DNA of 64,000 nucleotides from a virus. A model generated the notes under the pieces. The model did no database searches and was not told the origin of the DNA. It saw nothing but the letters and a program-made list of their open reading frames with translations. Below, one piece after another: positions 19,709 to 29,038 of this stretch (position 1 is the first letter of the stretch; each line of letters starts with the position of its first letter). The stretch is from positions 1-64,000 of the IMG/VR virus record IMGVR_UViG_3300027509_000013. One strand, written 5' to 3'. The position numbers and the translations under genes are program-made.

Positions 19709-19946
19709 ACTAACAGAAGTGCAAATAGCAAGTAGTGTTGCTAATAAGTCTAAGTGGTGTGTCCAAGGATGTCAAGAACCTAACAAAGAACCCGAACAAG
19801 TATTTTGCATGAAATGTGGAATATCAAATGAAGAAGATAGACAAGCTATTGTGATGACTGGCTATTGTAGTGAGGCGTGTTACAATTCTCAATTCATAGG
19901 CGGTGGAAAGTATATACCAAAAGAAGACAATTCAAATGAAAAATAA
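19689..19946 (+). CDS. Small Cys-rich protein (85 aa), paralogue of the 20701-20874 product
   Basis: It has CVQGC, then EPEQVFCMKCG and GYCSEACY, which looks like a small treble-clef or zinc-binding fold. The core, EPEQ-x-FC-x2-CG ... GYC-x3-CY, recurs in the 57-residue product at 20701. It overlaps the primase 3' end. Function is unknown; zinc binding is inferred from Cys spacing. Confidence 0.65.
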   Translation: MMAKNDKLTEVQIASSVANKSKWCVQGCQEPNKEPEQVFCMKCGISNEEDRQAIVMTGYCSEACYNSQFIGGGKYIPKEDNSNEK

Positions 19947-20361
19947 ACTAACAATACACCACTTAGCAAGAAGACTGCCTTATGGGTTGAAGTTTCAATC
20001 GTCTTTACATCAATTCAAGTATGGAGAAACAGAGGACTTGACAATGACGGGTGTTAGCAATGAGGACGATGAAATGGACTTAACGTTTCTTCGTGATGGC
20101 GACTTAACTTTTATGAGTTCTCTGAAACCTATCAAACCTTACCTAAGACCACTATCACAACTAACAGAAGAGGAATGGAATGAATTAGAGATTTGTGTCA
20201 ATATGTGGAAGTTTGATATAATGGCAGAAATTCAAGTTGCTAACGATAGTGACATTCTACCTCACAAGTTCTTTCTATACTGCTATGAAAATCACATAGC
20301 CTTAGACGAACCCGAAGGAACATACATACCCGTCACCCCTGACAATAACCCTTATAAATAA
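19936..20361 (+). CDS. Unknown phage protein (141 aa)
   Basis: I place the start at the ATG at 19936, which overlaps the end of the previous gene, rather than at the in-frame ATG at 19903. It begins MKNKLTIHHLARRLPYGLKF, resembling a small protein widely seen in Bacteroidetes phages and prophages (LTIEHLAPYLPYGLK type). Function is unknown. Confidence 0.65.
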   Translation: MKNKLTIHHLARRLPYGLKFQSSLHQFKYGETEDLTMTGVSNEDDEMDLTFLRDGDLTFMSSLKPIKPYLRPLSQLTEEEWNELEICVNMWKFDIMAEIQVANDSDILPHKFFLYCYENHIALDEPEGTYIPVTPDNNPYK

Positions 20362-20368
20362 AAAGATA

Positions 20369-20695
20369 ATGAGTAGTATAACTAGTAAGTCATTACAGAA
20401 TGCAATAGACAACAAAGGGTTTAATGCAACTAAGAGAAGAGCTCTTTGGCAATCGAAGTCATGTGATTGGAATTGGATAGGGATAAGTTGGGGATTAAGA
20501 AGAAGTAAGAAGAGACAGATTTTGCCAATATGGAATACATCAAACAACACCACAAGAAGTTTATTGTTTGGGTTTAACTTTTGGTACTTCGAGTTTAGTT
20601 ACAGTAAAAAAGGAAAGTCTTTTCAACATAAGAAAATAGCTAAGTATCTACCTAGATTCAATAGGTCTTGGAACCTTTATAATTTGATATTTTAG
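20369..20695 (+). CDS. Unknown basic protein rich in W, R and K (108 aa)
   Basis: It follows the previous gene by 7 nt. It is strongly basic with many Trp and Phe residues and no recognisable motif. Confidence 0.45.
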   Translation: MSSITSKSLQNAIDNKGFNATKRRALWQSKSCDWNWIGISWGLRRSKKRQILPIWNTSNNTTRSLLFGFNFWYFEFSYSKKGKSFQHKKIAKYLPRFNRSWNLYNLIF

Positions 20696-20700
20696 TAAAT

Positions 20701-20874
20701 ATGAGTTTCGATACAGAACCAGAACAATCATTCTGTTTAACTTGCGGATCTACTGAAGCAGAGGAAATGAAAGCCATAGTTGAATCTGGATATTGCACCG
20801 AATCATGTTACGAATCAAGTTTGCTTAAATGGAGCGATAGAGCTGAGTCAGTAAAACAAAATAAGCAAAGTTAA
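20701..20874 (+). CDS. Small Cys-rich protein (57 aa), paralogue of the 19689-19946 product
   Basis: ATG at 20701, TAA at 20872-20874. The protein has EPEQSFCLTCG and SGYCTESCYESS, aligning residue by residue with the Cys core of the 85-residue product encoded 1 kb upstream. The pair suggests an old gene duplication within the replication block. It would bind one zinc ion through four Cys (inferred). Confidence 0.7.
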   Translation: MSFDTEPEQSFCLTCGSTEAEEMKAIVESGYCTESCYESSLLKWSDRAESVKQNKQS

Positions 20875-20906
20875 ATTGAAATTAAAAACCTAGAATCAAA
20901 ATCACA

Positions 20907-22475
20907 ATGAAATCCCTACAGTTAGTATTTGATATGCCTACCCACATCTTGTTTACGCAGGACGGTAAGTGGCTGCATTATAACACTCAAACTAAGGAAC
21001 TTCATACCGAAATCAAAATTGATATACAGAATTCAATTGTGGTAACATTTGATGAGAAGCTACCTTACCGAGATCATTACTATGATTTAAAGGTAGGATT
21101 CAAGCTTCTGGACTTTAATTCATGCTCTACTTTGAATTTCATGTGTATGAAGTACTTACACAAGAGATTGGATAAGCTAAACTTCAATAATTGCAGTCCA
21201 GAGGCGTATAGAGCCGAAGCGATATGGAGAATATGGGAGAAAGTATCAAGACAGATATTAAAGCTCTCTATGCTGCCTAGATTTGAATTAGAGATGTATT
21301 TTATCTCATATGCTTACAAGCTAGAGAATAGAAAGTTTAAGGTCAATAAGGACGCTATTAATGATGAGATAATTGGACTAAGGAATAAATTTAAGGGTAA
21401 GAATATTTTATCTTTGTCTGAACAGAAGGCAATACTCGATGAATTGCAAATTAATTGGAAAGACTTATATTCAGGGAAAACCAATTTTAGTCACAAATTT
21501 CTAAAAGCAAGTGGAGATCAGAGATTGATAGATCATGTAGAAGTATCAAGAGCTAAGTCGTTTAAAGACCACTTGATGGGATATGATACAGATCCTAGCA
21601 ATCCTATTTTCAGTGCTGATGAAGTAAGTTATACGATGAATACTCACCATTATATAACTGGTAGAGTCTTTTATGTCAATAAAAATATCCAAGGTCTTGC
21701 AGATAGATTTTGGGGAGAGCCTGGGTTTAAGACGTTTGACTACATTAGTCAGGAGATGTACATTTATTTAGCTGTATTTAATCCAGAGATGAGAACTATA
21801 TTTTACAGAAGTGGATATAAAGACTTCTATGCTTTTATGTATTGTCATATGAAAGGTTTGAAGGTTTCTGAGGCAGAGTACTACGAAGATCCTGCGCGAG
21901 TGAATGGAAGGAAGATGATGAAGGGCATGCTCATACCATTAATGAATGGAATGAAAGCAGATAGTATTTGTTGGAGATTAGGATTGCAGTATGAAAGTAT
22001 GATACCATTTTTCAATCGATTAGAGAAAGTAATGGAGTTCAATAAGAATCGAAATTCTATGTTGGACACATTAGCTAATGAGAAAGTTGTACTTATCTCG
22101 AGAAACCTAGGGTTTTTGAAAAGCAATAAGTTTGATCACTTTATTAAGTTGCATTCTGAAATGTTGAGAATCACTAAAAATAGAGACTTTGCCCAATATG
22201 GTGCTAGTACATTTGATCAGAATATATTAGATGAGTATGCTGAATTAAGAGAGAACATTGGAAGGAGAATTGTGGCTTTAAGAATACAATCATTAGGAGC
22301 AGCAATAATAAAAAAAGCAGTTGTAATGCTGATGGATAAAGGCTATGATGTTGTACTTTGCAAACACGATGATGTAACTGTAGCGAATAAAGGAGATTAT
22401 TCTTTGTGTCCTAAAATAATGGAGCAGGCATCAACGCAAATAATTGGTAGAGCAATACCAGTAAAAGTATCATAG
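20907..22475 (+). CDS. Divergent family A DNA polymerase (522 aa, no exonuclease domain seen)
   Basis: Palm motifs are in the right order: motif A as FDYISQEMYIYLAVF (usual D-Y-S-Q-I-E-L-R), motif B helix as NGRKMMKGMLIPLMNGM (R-x3-K-x7 then NG in place of YG), and motif C as CKHDDV (usual H-D-E). The N-terminal ~200 residues show no clear 3'-5' exonuclease motifs, so proofreading may lie in another protein. Phage PolA enzymes are usually ~550-750 aa with exonuclease. The start is preceded by the A-rich leader AAAATCACA. It directly precedes the helicase (stop then ATG without gap). Confidence 0.75.
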   Translation: MKSLQLVFDMPTHILFTQDGKWLHYNTQTKELHTEIKIDIQNSIVVTFDEKLPYRDHYYDLKVGFKLLDFNSCSTLNFMCMKYLHKRLDKLNFNNCSPEAYRAEAIWRIWEKVSRQILKLSMLPRFELEMYFISYAYKLENRKFKVNKDAINDEIIGLRNKFKGKNILSLSEQKAILDELQINWKDLYSGKTNFSHKFLKASGDQRLIDHVEVSRAKSFKDHLMGYDTDPSNPIFSADEVSYTMNTHHYITGRVFYVNKNIQGLADRFWGEPGFKTFDYISQEMYIYLAVFNPEMRTIFYRSGYKDFYAFMYCHMKGLKVSEAEYYEDPARVNGRKMMKGMLIPLMNGMKADSICWRLGLQYESMIPFFNRLEKVMEFNKNRNSMLDTLANEKVVLISRNLGFLKSNKFDHFIKLHSEMLRITKNRDFAQYGASTFDQNILDEYAELRENIGRRIVALRIQSLGAAIIKKAVVMLMDKGYDVVLCKHDDVTVANKGDYSLCPKIMEQASTQIIGRAIPVKVS

Positions 22476-23978
22476 ATGTTGAGACCAGACTTATTTAGGA
22501 ATAATGTAGTTGAAAAGTTAATCCCAAGGGATTACCAGGAAGTGTCTGTTCGTAGTATAATTGACTATATAAAGTCTGCTACTACTTTTGATAAGAAAAG
22601 AGGCGTATATGTAGGTCCGGTAGCGTGTGGAAAAAGTTTCATAATAGCATTAGCGGCATTAGAGTTGGGAGAGCCAATATTGGTATTGCAGCCGAGTAAG
22701 GAATTGCTTGGTCAGAATTACGAGAAGTATACTGATGCAGGAGGTGTAGCGACTATATTCAGTGCTAGTATGAAAATGAAAGTATTGAGCTCTAATACCT
22801 ATGCAACTCTAGGGTCAATTAAAAATCAAGCCGCTAAACTTAAAAAATTAGGAGTAAGATATGTATTCATAGATGAATGTCATAAAGGTTATAGTCCTGA
22901 AGAGAAAGGAGTAGCTAGAATATTTTTGGAAGCATTAGATCCAACTTGTGTCGTTGGATTCACTGCGACACCAGTGAGATTAGAGTATGAAAAGAAAAAT
23001 GGTTTGCAGAAAAGCGGTATGCAGATTAAATTCATTACAAGTACTAATCCTACTTTATTTAATGATGTCATTCATATTGTTCAGATATCTGAAATCAAAC
23101 AATACTGGCCAGATATCTCTCTTTATGAATTTGACTTTGACGAATCAGCCCTAGTAACGACTAAAGATGGTACAGACTTCACAGATAAGAGTGCGTCGGA
23201 AGCAGTTGAGAAGAATAAAGTAAATCGAAATATTTGCATGCATTTGAAGTCAATTTCTAAAGAGAGGAAATCAACTTTAGTTTTTGTAGATAGTGTAGCT
23301 TCTGCTCATAAGTTTAGTAAATGGTGTAACGAATCATTAGGACTTAACACAGCAGTTGTTTATGGTGGAATGAATCTTGATCTAAGGAGTGATATTGTTG
23401 AAGAATTTAAGAACTTAGAAATTGATGTTATTTTCAATTTCGGTACATTAACTACTGGTTTCGATCACCCTGAATTGGATTGTGTTGTATTAGGTCGGCC
23501 AATGAATTCTTATAGTGACTTTTATCAAATGATAGGTAGAGGATTAAGAATTCATATAGAAAAAGAGAATTGCATGGTACTTGATTTCTGTAATAACTTT
23601 AGAAGAATGGGAGATGTAAGAAAAATGGAGATACTACATGTGCCTTACTGGGGATGGGCTATATTTGTTGGAGGAAAGCTATTGACTGATATTCCAATTA
23701 AAGGACCAAAACTTACTTTAGAACAAACTATAGTTTTAGGAAAGACTAGAGAATATAATTTGAAGAAACCTCGAATTGGATTTGGGCAGTATACAGAATG
23801 TGGATATGAAAAACTTGTAGAAGATCCGGGTTACTTGAGGTACTTACTGCCAAAAATAGAAGCTAAAATTGCAGAGGAAGGAAAGAAGATACCAAAGAAA
23901 TACATAAGATTTGTAGAAATGGGAAAATTTATTTTAAATATAGAAAAAGAATTAAAAAATGTTCGAAAAGCAGCCTAA
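22476..23978 (+). CDS. SF2 DNA/RNA helicase (DECH box)
   Basis: Motif I is GPVACGKS, motif II is IDECHKG, motif III region is FTATP, and the second RecA domain has STLVFVD, TLTTGFDHP and QMIGRGLR (motif VI). This is a complete SF2 helicase of the UvsW/SSL2-like type (500 aa). It would remodel forks or recombination intermediates. The ATG follows the polymerase stop with no gap, and its 3' end overlaps the chaperonin start by 20 bp. Confidence 0.85.
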   Translation: MLRPDLFRNNVVEKLIPRDYQEVSVRSIIDYIKSATTFDKKRGVYVGPVACGKSFIIALAALELGEPILVLQPSKELLGQNYEKYTDAGGVATIFSASMKMKVLSSNTYATLGSIKNQAAKLKKLGVRYVFIDECHKGYSPEEKGVARIFLEALDPTCVVGFTATPVRLEYEKKNGLQKSGMQIKFITSTNPTLFNDVIHIVQISEIKQYWPDISLYEFDFDESALVTTKDGTDFTDKSASEAVEKNKVNRNICMHLKSISKERKSTLVFVDSVASAHKFSKWCNESLGLNTAVVYGGMNLDLRSDIVEEFKNLEIDVIFNFGTLTTGFDHPELDCVVLGRPMNSYSDFYQMIGRGLRIHIEKENCMVLDFCNNFRRMGDVRKMEILHVPYWGWAIFVGGKLLTDIPIKGPKLTLEQTIVLGKTREYNLKKPRIGFGQYTECGYEKLVEDPGYLRYLLPKIEAKIAEEGKKIPKKYIRFVEMGKFILNIEKELKNVRKAA

Positions 23979-25560
23979 CAAACAGCAAGAGAAAGTACCA
24001 CCACAACCTAGAGGTGGTGCTAAAATTCCACCTACAGAGACTGAGAGTATAATTAGTCAGGCTATAGAAGTGGTTGAAAAAGTATTTGACACACTTGGTC
24101 CAAATGGAAAGAGAGTAGTTTATCAGAGTGCCGAAGGGATCGGCGCGAGTAAGGATGGTGTGACCATTTTAAAACATCTCTGGCATTACGATGAGAATGT
24201 AGACAATGCAATTGAATTGATCCGTCAAGGAAGTGAAAAGACTCTCCAAGAGGAAGGTGATGGAACAACAACAACAGCAATGTTAGCTTGTATCCTTTAT
24301 GGAATAATCACAGACAAAGCATTCGCGGAAATTCCACATCACCAGAAAGTGAAAATTGTAGAGGATTCTGAAAAAGCGATTCTGGAAGAACTTGAAGTAA
24401 TGATGCTTCCATGTGATACTGAAGAAGCATTAATCAAGATTGCTACCATCTCAGCAAATAATGATGCTGAAATAGGACAGCACATAGGATCTCTAGTCTC
24501 TAAGTACAGAGAGAATTCATTTATGATGATCAATAAGGGACGAAATCCAAAGACCATTGTAGAAGAAATGAAGGGAGTCTATTTAGATTGTTCTATTCAC
24601 AGTGATTACTTTTTAGATGATGGGCCTGCAATTAATAGGCCTCAGTCAGTATTATTGATGCTGAATGAAGCTGTTGGGTCAAGTAAAGGAATCATTGAAG
24701 ATTGTGCCGAGTATTGTATAGATAGAGGGATTAAGAGTATGATACTAATGTGTGAGTCAGTAGAGCCGACAATCTTAGAAGTATTTAAGGAATATGCTCA
24801 AACTGGATTTGACATAGTTCCAATCGGGCTACCTGATCATGGTGAGTTAAGACACCAAAAAATGGAGGATCTAGCTAGTGTAACTGGTGGAACCTACTTT
24901 CGAAGTGGAAAAGGAAAAAGCACTGATCCTGCGGATTGCTTAGGTGAAATAGCATATGCTAAGATATTGAAGTACGAAGTAGTATTGTCATTACTCGATT
25001 CAGCAGTTCCTAAAGTAAAATCAAGGACAAAGTATCTCAATGAGAAACTTGCAGAAATAGAAAAGTCAGATATTGTAAATAGAGATTTTGCAATAGATAA
25101 CATGAAGGAAAGAATCTCTTTAATCAATTCTAGTACTTGTACAATCATCGTAGGAGGACGAACTCCTGCGGAAGTAAGCGAGAAGTACGATCGGTATGAT
25201 GATGCCAAGAGAGCGACTATTAGTGCGCTGCAAAACGGTTTAGTGGTAACTTCATCTCAGGCATTGCATCAAGTGTCAGATGAATTAATCCTAAGAAAAG
25301 GGAATTCTGATTTGGAAGATGCTATTTATAATGCTCTAATAAAGCCATTTGAGTATGTCACAAAGGATTTATATGTAGAGTTTAGACCATTGAAAGGAGA
25401 AGCTTTGAATATTATTACAGATACATTAGGAGAACCACTAGAGGTAGGTGCAATCGATCCGTATGCTGTTGTGAGAAGTTGTGTTAAAAATGGATTTAGT
25501 GTAGCAAAAATGTTGATGAGTATTTCATCATTTGTGAAATTAAAGCCACATAGGAGGTAA
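23959..25560 (+). CDS. GroEL-like group I chaperonin (phage encoded)
   Basis: The equatorial domain is recognisable: DTLGPNGKRVV, SKDGVTI and EEGDGTTTTAMLA near residue 100 match the ATP-binding signatures of Hsp60/GroEL (TLGPKG, KDGV, GDGTTT). Near the C terminus, YDDAKRATISALQNGL keeps the Asp that corresponds to the ATP-hydrolysis residue D398 of GroEL, and GAIDPYAVVRS matches the GVIDPxKVxR segment. The usual GGG segment after it is replaced by VTSSQAL. The length (533 aa) is normal, with a proline-rich N-terminal extension of ~25 residues. No GroES partner is seen here. It ends at a strong terminator. Confidence 0.85.
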   Translation: MFEKQPNKQQEKVPPQPRGGAKIPPTETESIISQAIEVVEKVFDTLGPNGKRVVYQSAEGIGASKDGVTILKHLWHYDENVDNAIELIRQGSEKTLQEEGDGTTTTAMLACILYGIITDKAFAEIPHHQKVKIVEDSEKAILEELEVMMLPCDTEEALIKIATISANNDAEIGQHIGSLVSKYRENSFMMINKGRNPKTIVEEMKGVYLDCSIHSDYFLDDGPAINRPQSVLLMLNEAVGSSKGIIEDCAEYCIDRGIKSMILMCESVEPTILEVFKEYAQTGFDIVPIGLPDHGELRHQKMEDLASVTGGTYFRSGKGKSTDPADCLGEIAYAKILKYEVVLSLLDSAVPKVKSRTKYLNEKLAEIEKSDIVNRDFAIDNMKERISLINSSTCTIIVGGRTPAEVSEKYDRYDDAKRATISALQNGLVVTSSQALHQVSDELILRKGNSDLEDAIYNALIKPFEYVTKDLYVEFRPLKGEALNIITDTLGEPLEVGAIDPYAVVRSCVKNGFSVAKMLMSISSFVKLKPHRR

Positions 25561-25571
25561 TTCGTTTTGGA

Positions 25572-25617
25572 GTGTCGTGCTCGAGTTTTAGGGAGTAAGG
25601 GTGCGGCACATTTTTTA
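25572..25617 (+). terminator. Terminator after the chaperonin gene
   Basis: GTGTCGTGC at 25572-25580 pairs (with G-U pairs) to GTGCGGCAC at 25601-25609, followed by ATTTTTTATC. Confidence 0.7.
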
Positions 25618-25642
25618 TCATTTAAAATCAAAAAATAATATT

Positions 25643-25981
25643 ATGGATTCAGTAATTTTAGAAGTAAAAAAAGAAAGAATGGCTCAAAATGACAAATGGG
25701 GTGTTCAAGATCATGGCCCAGTAGAATGGATGGCAATACTTATGGAAGAATTAGGCGAAGTATCGAAGGAAGCTGTAGATTTTCACTTTAAAAATCCAGT
25801 TAAGTATACAGATAAAAAAGGAGAAGGAAAGATTATGCCAAGTGATGATGATGTTCAGCATTCAAGATTATTGGCATATCGTAAAGAATTGATTCAAACT
25901 GCAGCAGTTGCTATTCAAGCTGTTGAATGCATTGATAGAAATTACTTTGACAAAACAAATGACGAAGTTATTTCTAAATAA
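25643..25981 (+). CDS. MazG-like nucleotide pyrophosphohydrolase
   Basis: The start is taken at ATG 25643, after an AAAATCAAAAAATAATATT leader; an upstream in-frame start would lie inside the terminator. The protein has ERMAQNDKWGVQD, then EELGEVSKEAVDF (the E-E-x2-E metal-binding helix of the all-alpha NTP-PPase fold) and YRKELIQTAAVAIQAVECID, the second helix pair. It would hydrolyse NTPs or dNTPs to monophosphates, for nucleotide pool control or alarmone reduction (family knowledge). 112 aa, typical for single-domain phage MazG-like proteins. Confidence 0.75.
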   Translation: MDSVILEVKKERMAQNDKWGVQDHGPVEWMAILMEELGEVSKEAVDFHFKNPVKYTDKKGEGKIMPSDDDVQHSRLLAYRKELIQTAAVAIQAVECIDRNYFDKTNDEVISK

Positions 25982-25998
25982 TCAACACTAATAGGACA

Positions 25999-26871
25999 AT
26001 GGCATATTACGATTTTAATTCAGAAGATACAAGAGCGATACAAGAGCTTAATGAGGATCTTAATCTTGCAGAGAGTTTAAGGTTAAAAGGTCCAATGGGT
26101 GAGTTCCAGAGAGAACCATTCATGTATGAGGTAAGAAAGAATCTTGAAGGAGAGTATACTGGATTGATTTGCGAAGGAGGGGTTCTTAAAATTGATGGAA
26201 AAGAGAAGTCTGGAAAGAGTAGAGTATTAGGGGCAGCTGCATCTGCTTCATTACACACCCATGGTGGTTATTGGGATTTGCCAGATCAATATCCATTATT
26301 TAAGTATAATAAAGATCTTAATGAAGAAAAGGGATTTGGTTTATACATTGATACTGAAAATGGAGGTATTGAATTTGAAACTATTCAAAGATCAATATTA
26401 AAGTCGGCAGGATATGATGAGGCTCCTGATTTTTACAAATGCTATCCATTTAGACGGTTTACTGATTACATTGGAAAGACTAGAATGCTAGTAAAGTACA
26501 TTGAGGAATTGGCCAACAGCAGAATAGGACTTGATAATTTATTCTTAGATGTATCTACAGATTTTGTCAACAAAGTAAACGATGAAGATACAGCAAAGGA
26601 ATTCTGGGATTTGATAAGTAAATTAAGCGAGAAGTATAAGTTTTGCTGTTTAAATACAATGCATCAGAATAAAGGGAATGATAGTAGTACAGGTATTTTT
26701 GGTGGATTTGCAGATAAAAAAGCGAGTTACAATTCAAGTATCTTTTCTTCATCTATGGATGAAAGATTAAAGATTTGGACAACTAAAAATACTAGGCTAT
26801 CGGAGTCATTTAGATCAATGACATTTATTTTTGATGAAATTACTGGATTACCAGTACAACACTTTGGATAA
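25999..26871 (+). CDS. RecA/RepA-like P-loop ATPase
   Basis: Walker A is DGKEKSGKS at ~70, and Walker B is NLFLDVSTD at ~180, with an intervening FGLYIDTENGG strand and a later CCLNTMHQNKG sensor-like segment. This is the order of the AAA_25/RepA-like RecA superfamily, which in phages serves as a helicase loader, replicative helicase core or recombinase. The oligomeric role cannot be decided. It overlaps the next gene by one base. Confidence 0.65.
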   Translation: MAYYDFNSEDTRAIQELNEDLNLAESLRLKGPMGEFQREPFMYEVRKNLEGEYTGLICEGGVLKIDGKEKSGKSRVLGAAASASLHTHGGYWDLPDQYPLFKYNKDLNEEKGFGLYIDTENGGIEFETIQRSILKSAGYDEAPDFYKCYPFRRFTDYIGKTRMLVKYIEELANSRIGLDNLFLDVSTDFVNKVNDEDTAKEFWDLISKLSEKYKFCCLNTMHQNKGNDSSTGIFGGFADKKASYNSSIFSSSMDERLKIWTTKNTRLSESFRSMTFIFDEITGLPVQHFG

Positions 26872-27389
26872 TGGGAATACCTGCCAGAAAAAAAGAATGT
26901 AAAGGATATGGTAGAGAGTCACATCATGCTTATCTGTTTAGTCATGGTTTGTGTAAGAACTGTAACAATGCTAGGATACTAGATGAAAGAAAAGAATTGC
27001 CAATTGAGCAACAAGCACCATTCCGAAAGACATATATTAAAACCACTCCGAGTAAAAAGCAGGTCAGTAGGAAAAAAGATGAGATGGAATCCGGACGTAA
27101 GTACTGGGAATCGATGGCGAATGAGAAGGGCGAGGTACATTGCGAAGAGTCGGGAGTATACCTTGGTCGTTCAGATGAATACAACCACGCCTGCCTTGCT
27201 CACATACTGGGCAATAAAGGACACCAGAGATTCAGAACCGACCCTAGGTGTTTTATCCTTTTGACGTTTGTATTGCATAATGTATTGGATACAGTAGGCG
27301 ACGCGGAGTATAAGGAGAAGATGCTGCCTAATACTTGGGAAAGAATAGAAGAAATGAGAATGCTATTAAATAGAGAAAGTCACACTTAA
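26871..27389 (+). CDS. NinG/Rap-like protein with HNH-like fold
   Basis: N-terminal Cys residues (KECKGYG ... GLCKNCNN) suggest a zinc site. The C-terminal half has CEESGVYLG, ACLAHILGNKGHQRFRTDP and FVLHNVLD, which follows the H...N/D...H order of phage NinG/HNH recombination proteins. It would act on branched DNA or cut DNA; catalytic residues are only suggested. It overlaps the RecA-like gene by one base. Confidence 0.55.
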   Translation: MGIPARKKECKGYGRESHHAYLFSHGLCKNCNNARILDERKELPIEQQAPFRKTYIKTTPSKKQVSRKKDEMESGRKYWESMANEKGEVHCEESGVYLGRSDEYNHACLAHILGNKGHQRFRTDPRCFILLTFVLHNVLDTVGDAEYKEKMLPNTWERIEEMRMLLNRESHT

Positions 27390-27400
27390 AATTTAGAATT

Positions 27401-27586
27401 ATGATAATTATGTATTTTGCCTTATTCCTAATGTTAATTACAGCTTTGGAATGGCTTTATTTAGTAGGTAAACAGATTCATGCTTATGTCACAAAAGTAC
27501 AAAGTGATGCTATGAATATTATTGCAAATAGAAGGTATCGAGTTACTATGATTCTTGCTTTATTGTTAATCGTTTATTATGCGTAG
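27401..27586 (+). CDS. Small membrane protein (61 aa)
   Basis: Two hydrophobic segments (~3-22 and ~48-60) flank a short basic loop. Leader AAAATTTAGAATT precedes the ATG. Function unknown. Confidence 0.5.
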   Translation: MIIMYFALFLMLITALEWLYLVGKQIHAYVTKVQSDAMNIIANRRYRVTMILALLLIVYYA

Positions 27587-27590
27587 AGAG

Positions 27591-28088
27591 ATGAAAACAT
27601 TTGATCAGAATATAGCAGAAGCTAAGGAAAAGCTGAAGCATTATCTAACAGAGAGAACACAGAGGATACAGGAATGTGAAAATATGGGTGGAAATAATAC
27701 CGCTTACAAAGTTGCAATTTACGTTTATGGTCATCGATCAAAAAGACCAAGTGATGCTGAATATGACGTAACTAAGTATGGTCGTAAAGAACCTATAAAA
27801 TGGACGAATTACTTCTCTTTTCATAATTCTCTTATAACTGGTATTGGTAGAGGTGGAATACCTGCAATATTTGTATTGGAAAGAAAGCATTTTAATATGG
27901 ATTATCATGTTGATTCAAGTCATTGGAAAGCATCAGATAGTCTAGACTCGTATGAGGATTGGAAGAAGCAATTATCTGGACATCACCCTACTAATCAAAT
28001 GCAAATATTAGGATTGGATGTAATATCGGTAGATATTCCTGAGTTGAAAATTAAGGATTGGATAATCATACAACCAGAAGAAAATTAA
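27591..28088 (+). CDS. Unknown protein (165 aa)
   Basis: The ATG at 27591 lies 4 nt after the previous stop; an in-frame ATG at 27579 inside the previous gene is also possible. An N-terminal helix is followed by a mixed domain with many aromatic residues. No family recognised. Confidence 0.6.
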   Translation: MKTFDQNIAEAKEKLKHYLTERTQRIQECENMGGNNTAYKVAIYVYGHRSKRPSDAEYDVTKYGRKEPIKWTNYFSFHNSLITGIGRGGIPAIFVLERKHFNMDYHVDSSHWKASDSLDSYEDWKKQLSGHHPTNQMQILGLDVISVDIPELKIKDWIIIQPEEN

Positions 28089-28090
28089 TT

Positions 28091-28486
28091 ATGGAGCCAT
28101 TTGCAGTATTTGAAAAAATAATAGACCAAGTAGAGAAGCTTCAAGACCAAGGTATAGATGTTACAGTCTCTAAGTTTGATAAAGACTATGATCCAAATGA
28201 AACTAGGTGTTTACCTAGAGCATTATGGAGAAAGATAGAGTTTAGGTGTGCTAATAAGGCTGAATGCGCTGCCGTTTATGCTGCTTTGAGAGCCTTGGGG
28301 ATGCTTTGTATCTATTTTTACGTAGGAGGCAACTCAGACGGCGTAAGAGCCTGGAGTGTGGATTGGAGCACCTACACTACAAAAGAAGAAGATGCAGAAC
28401 GAATGCTAGGATTAGAACAATTTGAGAGAATAACAATGGGTGAAGAAACTATTGATTTGAGTAATGATCTAGAAGAAGAGCTATGA
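28091..28486 (+). CDS. Unknown protein (131 aa)
   Basis: The start at ATG 28091 follows the previous stop by 2 nt. Acidic C terminus (LSNDLEEEL). The central segment AECAAVYAALRALGM is helical. No known motif. Confidence 0.6.
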   Translation: MEPFAVFEKIIDQVEKLQDQGIDVTVSKFDKDYDPNETRCLPRALWRKIEFRCANKAECAAVYAALRALGMLCIYFYVGGNSDGVRAWSVDWSTYTTKEEDAERMLGLEQFERITMGEETIDLSNDLEEEL

Positions 28487-28758
28487 TAAAGATAGATCCA
28501 GATAAATACTATACTGTTGATGGTAAAGGTAAAATTCGAATTAAGAATGTAGGGAATAGAGGGAATCAGATACTAATTAAGTTTTTAGAAAAAGGGAAAC
28601 TTAGAACATCAACTTATGATAAAGAAGATATTGCTTTTGTAAACCCTGATTCATTACAAGAATGGGTAGAGCCTGAGAAGAAAAATGAAGATAAGAAAGT
28701 AAGAAATACGAAAGGATTATCTACTAATGATTTATACGAAATAATTAATGATGACTGA
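28483..28758 (+). CDS. Unknown small protein (91 aa)
   Basis: It overlaps the gene before by 4 nt (ATGA) and the one after by 11 nt. The first ~65 residues look like a small beta-barrel; the tail is K/E-rich. Confidence 0.55.
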   Translation: MIKIDPDKYYTVDGKGKIRIKNVGNRGNQILIKFLEKGKLRTSTYDKEDIAFVNPDSLQEWVEPEKKNEDKKVRNTKGLSTNDLYEIINDD

Positions 28759-29038
28759 TAATCAATATATCAATGCGTGTATTAAGAAGTTAAGATCAAT
28801 ACGATTTTCACTTAAAACACATAGCTTAACTATTGAGCAATTTAAGGAGCTGATAGAAGCTTTTGAGAACTCTAATAATAAGGGAGTATCTAAAGCGATG
28901 AAAGAGAATGATGCGAACATAGAGTTTCTTAATTCATTTGAAGAGAACGCAGTAAAAATAAGAGCGTTTTGGACCGATAGAATAGATCAAATTGTAGACC
29001 ATTTAAAAGAAAAGAAAAATGAATTCTGTGAAAGTTAG
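28748..29038 (+). CDS. Unknown small helical protein (96 aa)
   Basis: Predominantly helical and charged. It overlaps both neighbours. A variant of the leader motif (ACCATTTAAAA at 28999-29009) lies inside its 3' end, upstream of the next ATG. Confidence 0.55.
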   Translation: MMTDNQYINACIKKLRSIRFSLKTHSLTIEQFKELIEAFENSNNKGVSKAMKENDANIEFLNSFEENAVKIRAFWTDRIDQIVDHLKEKKNEFCES

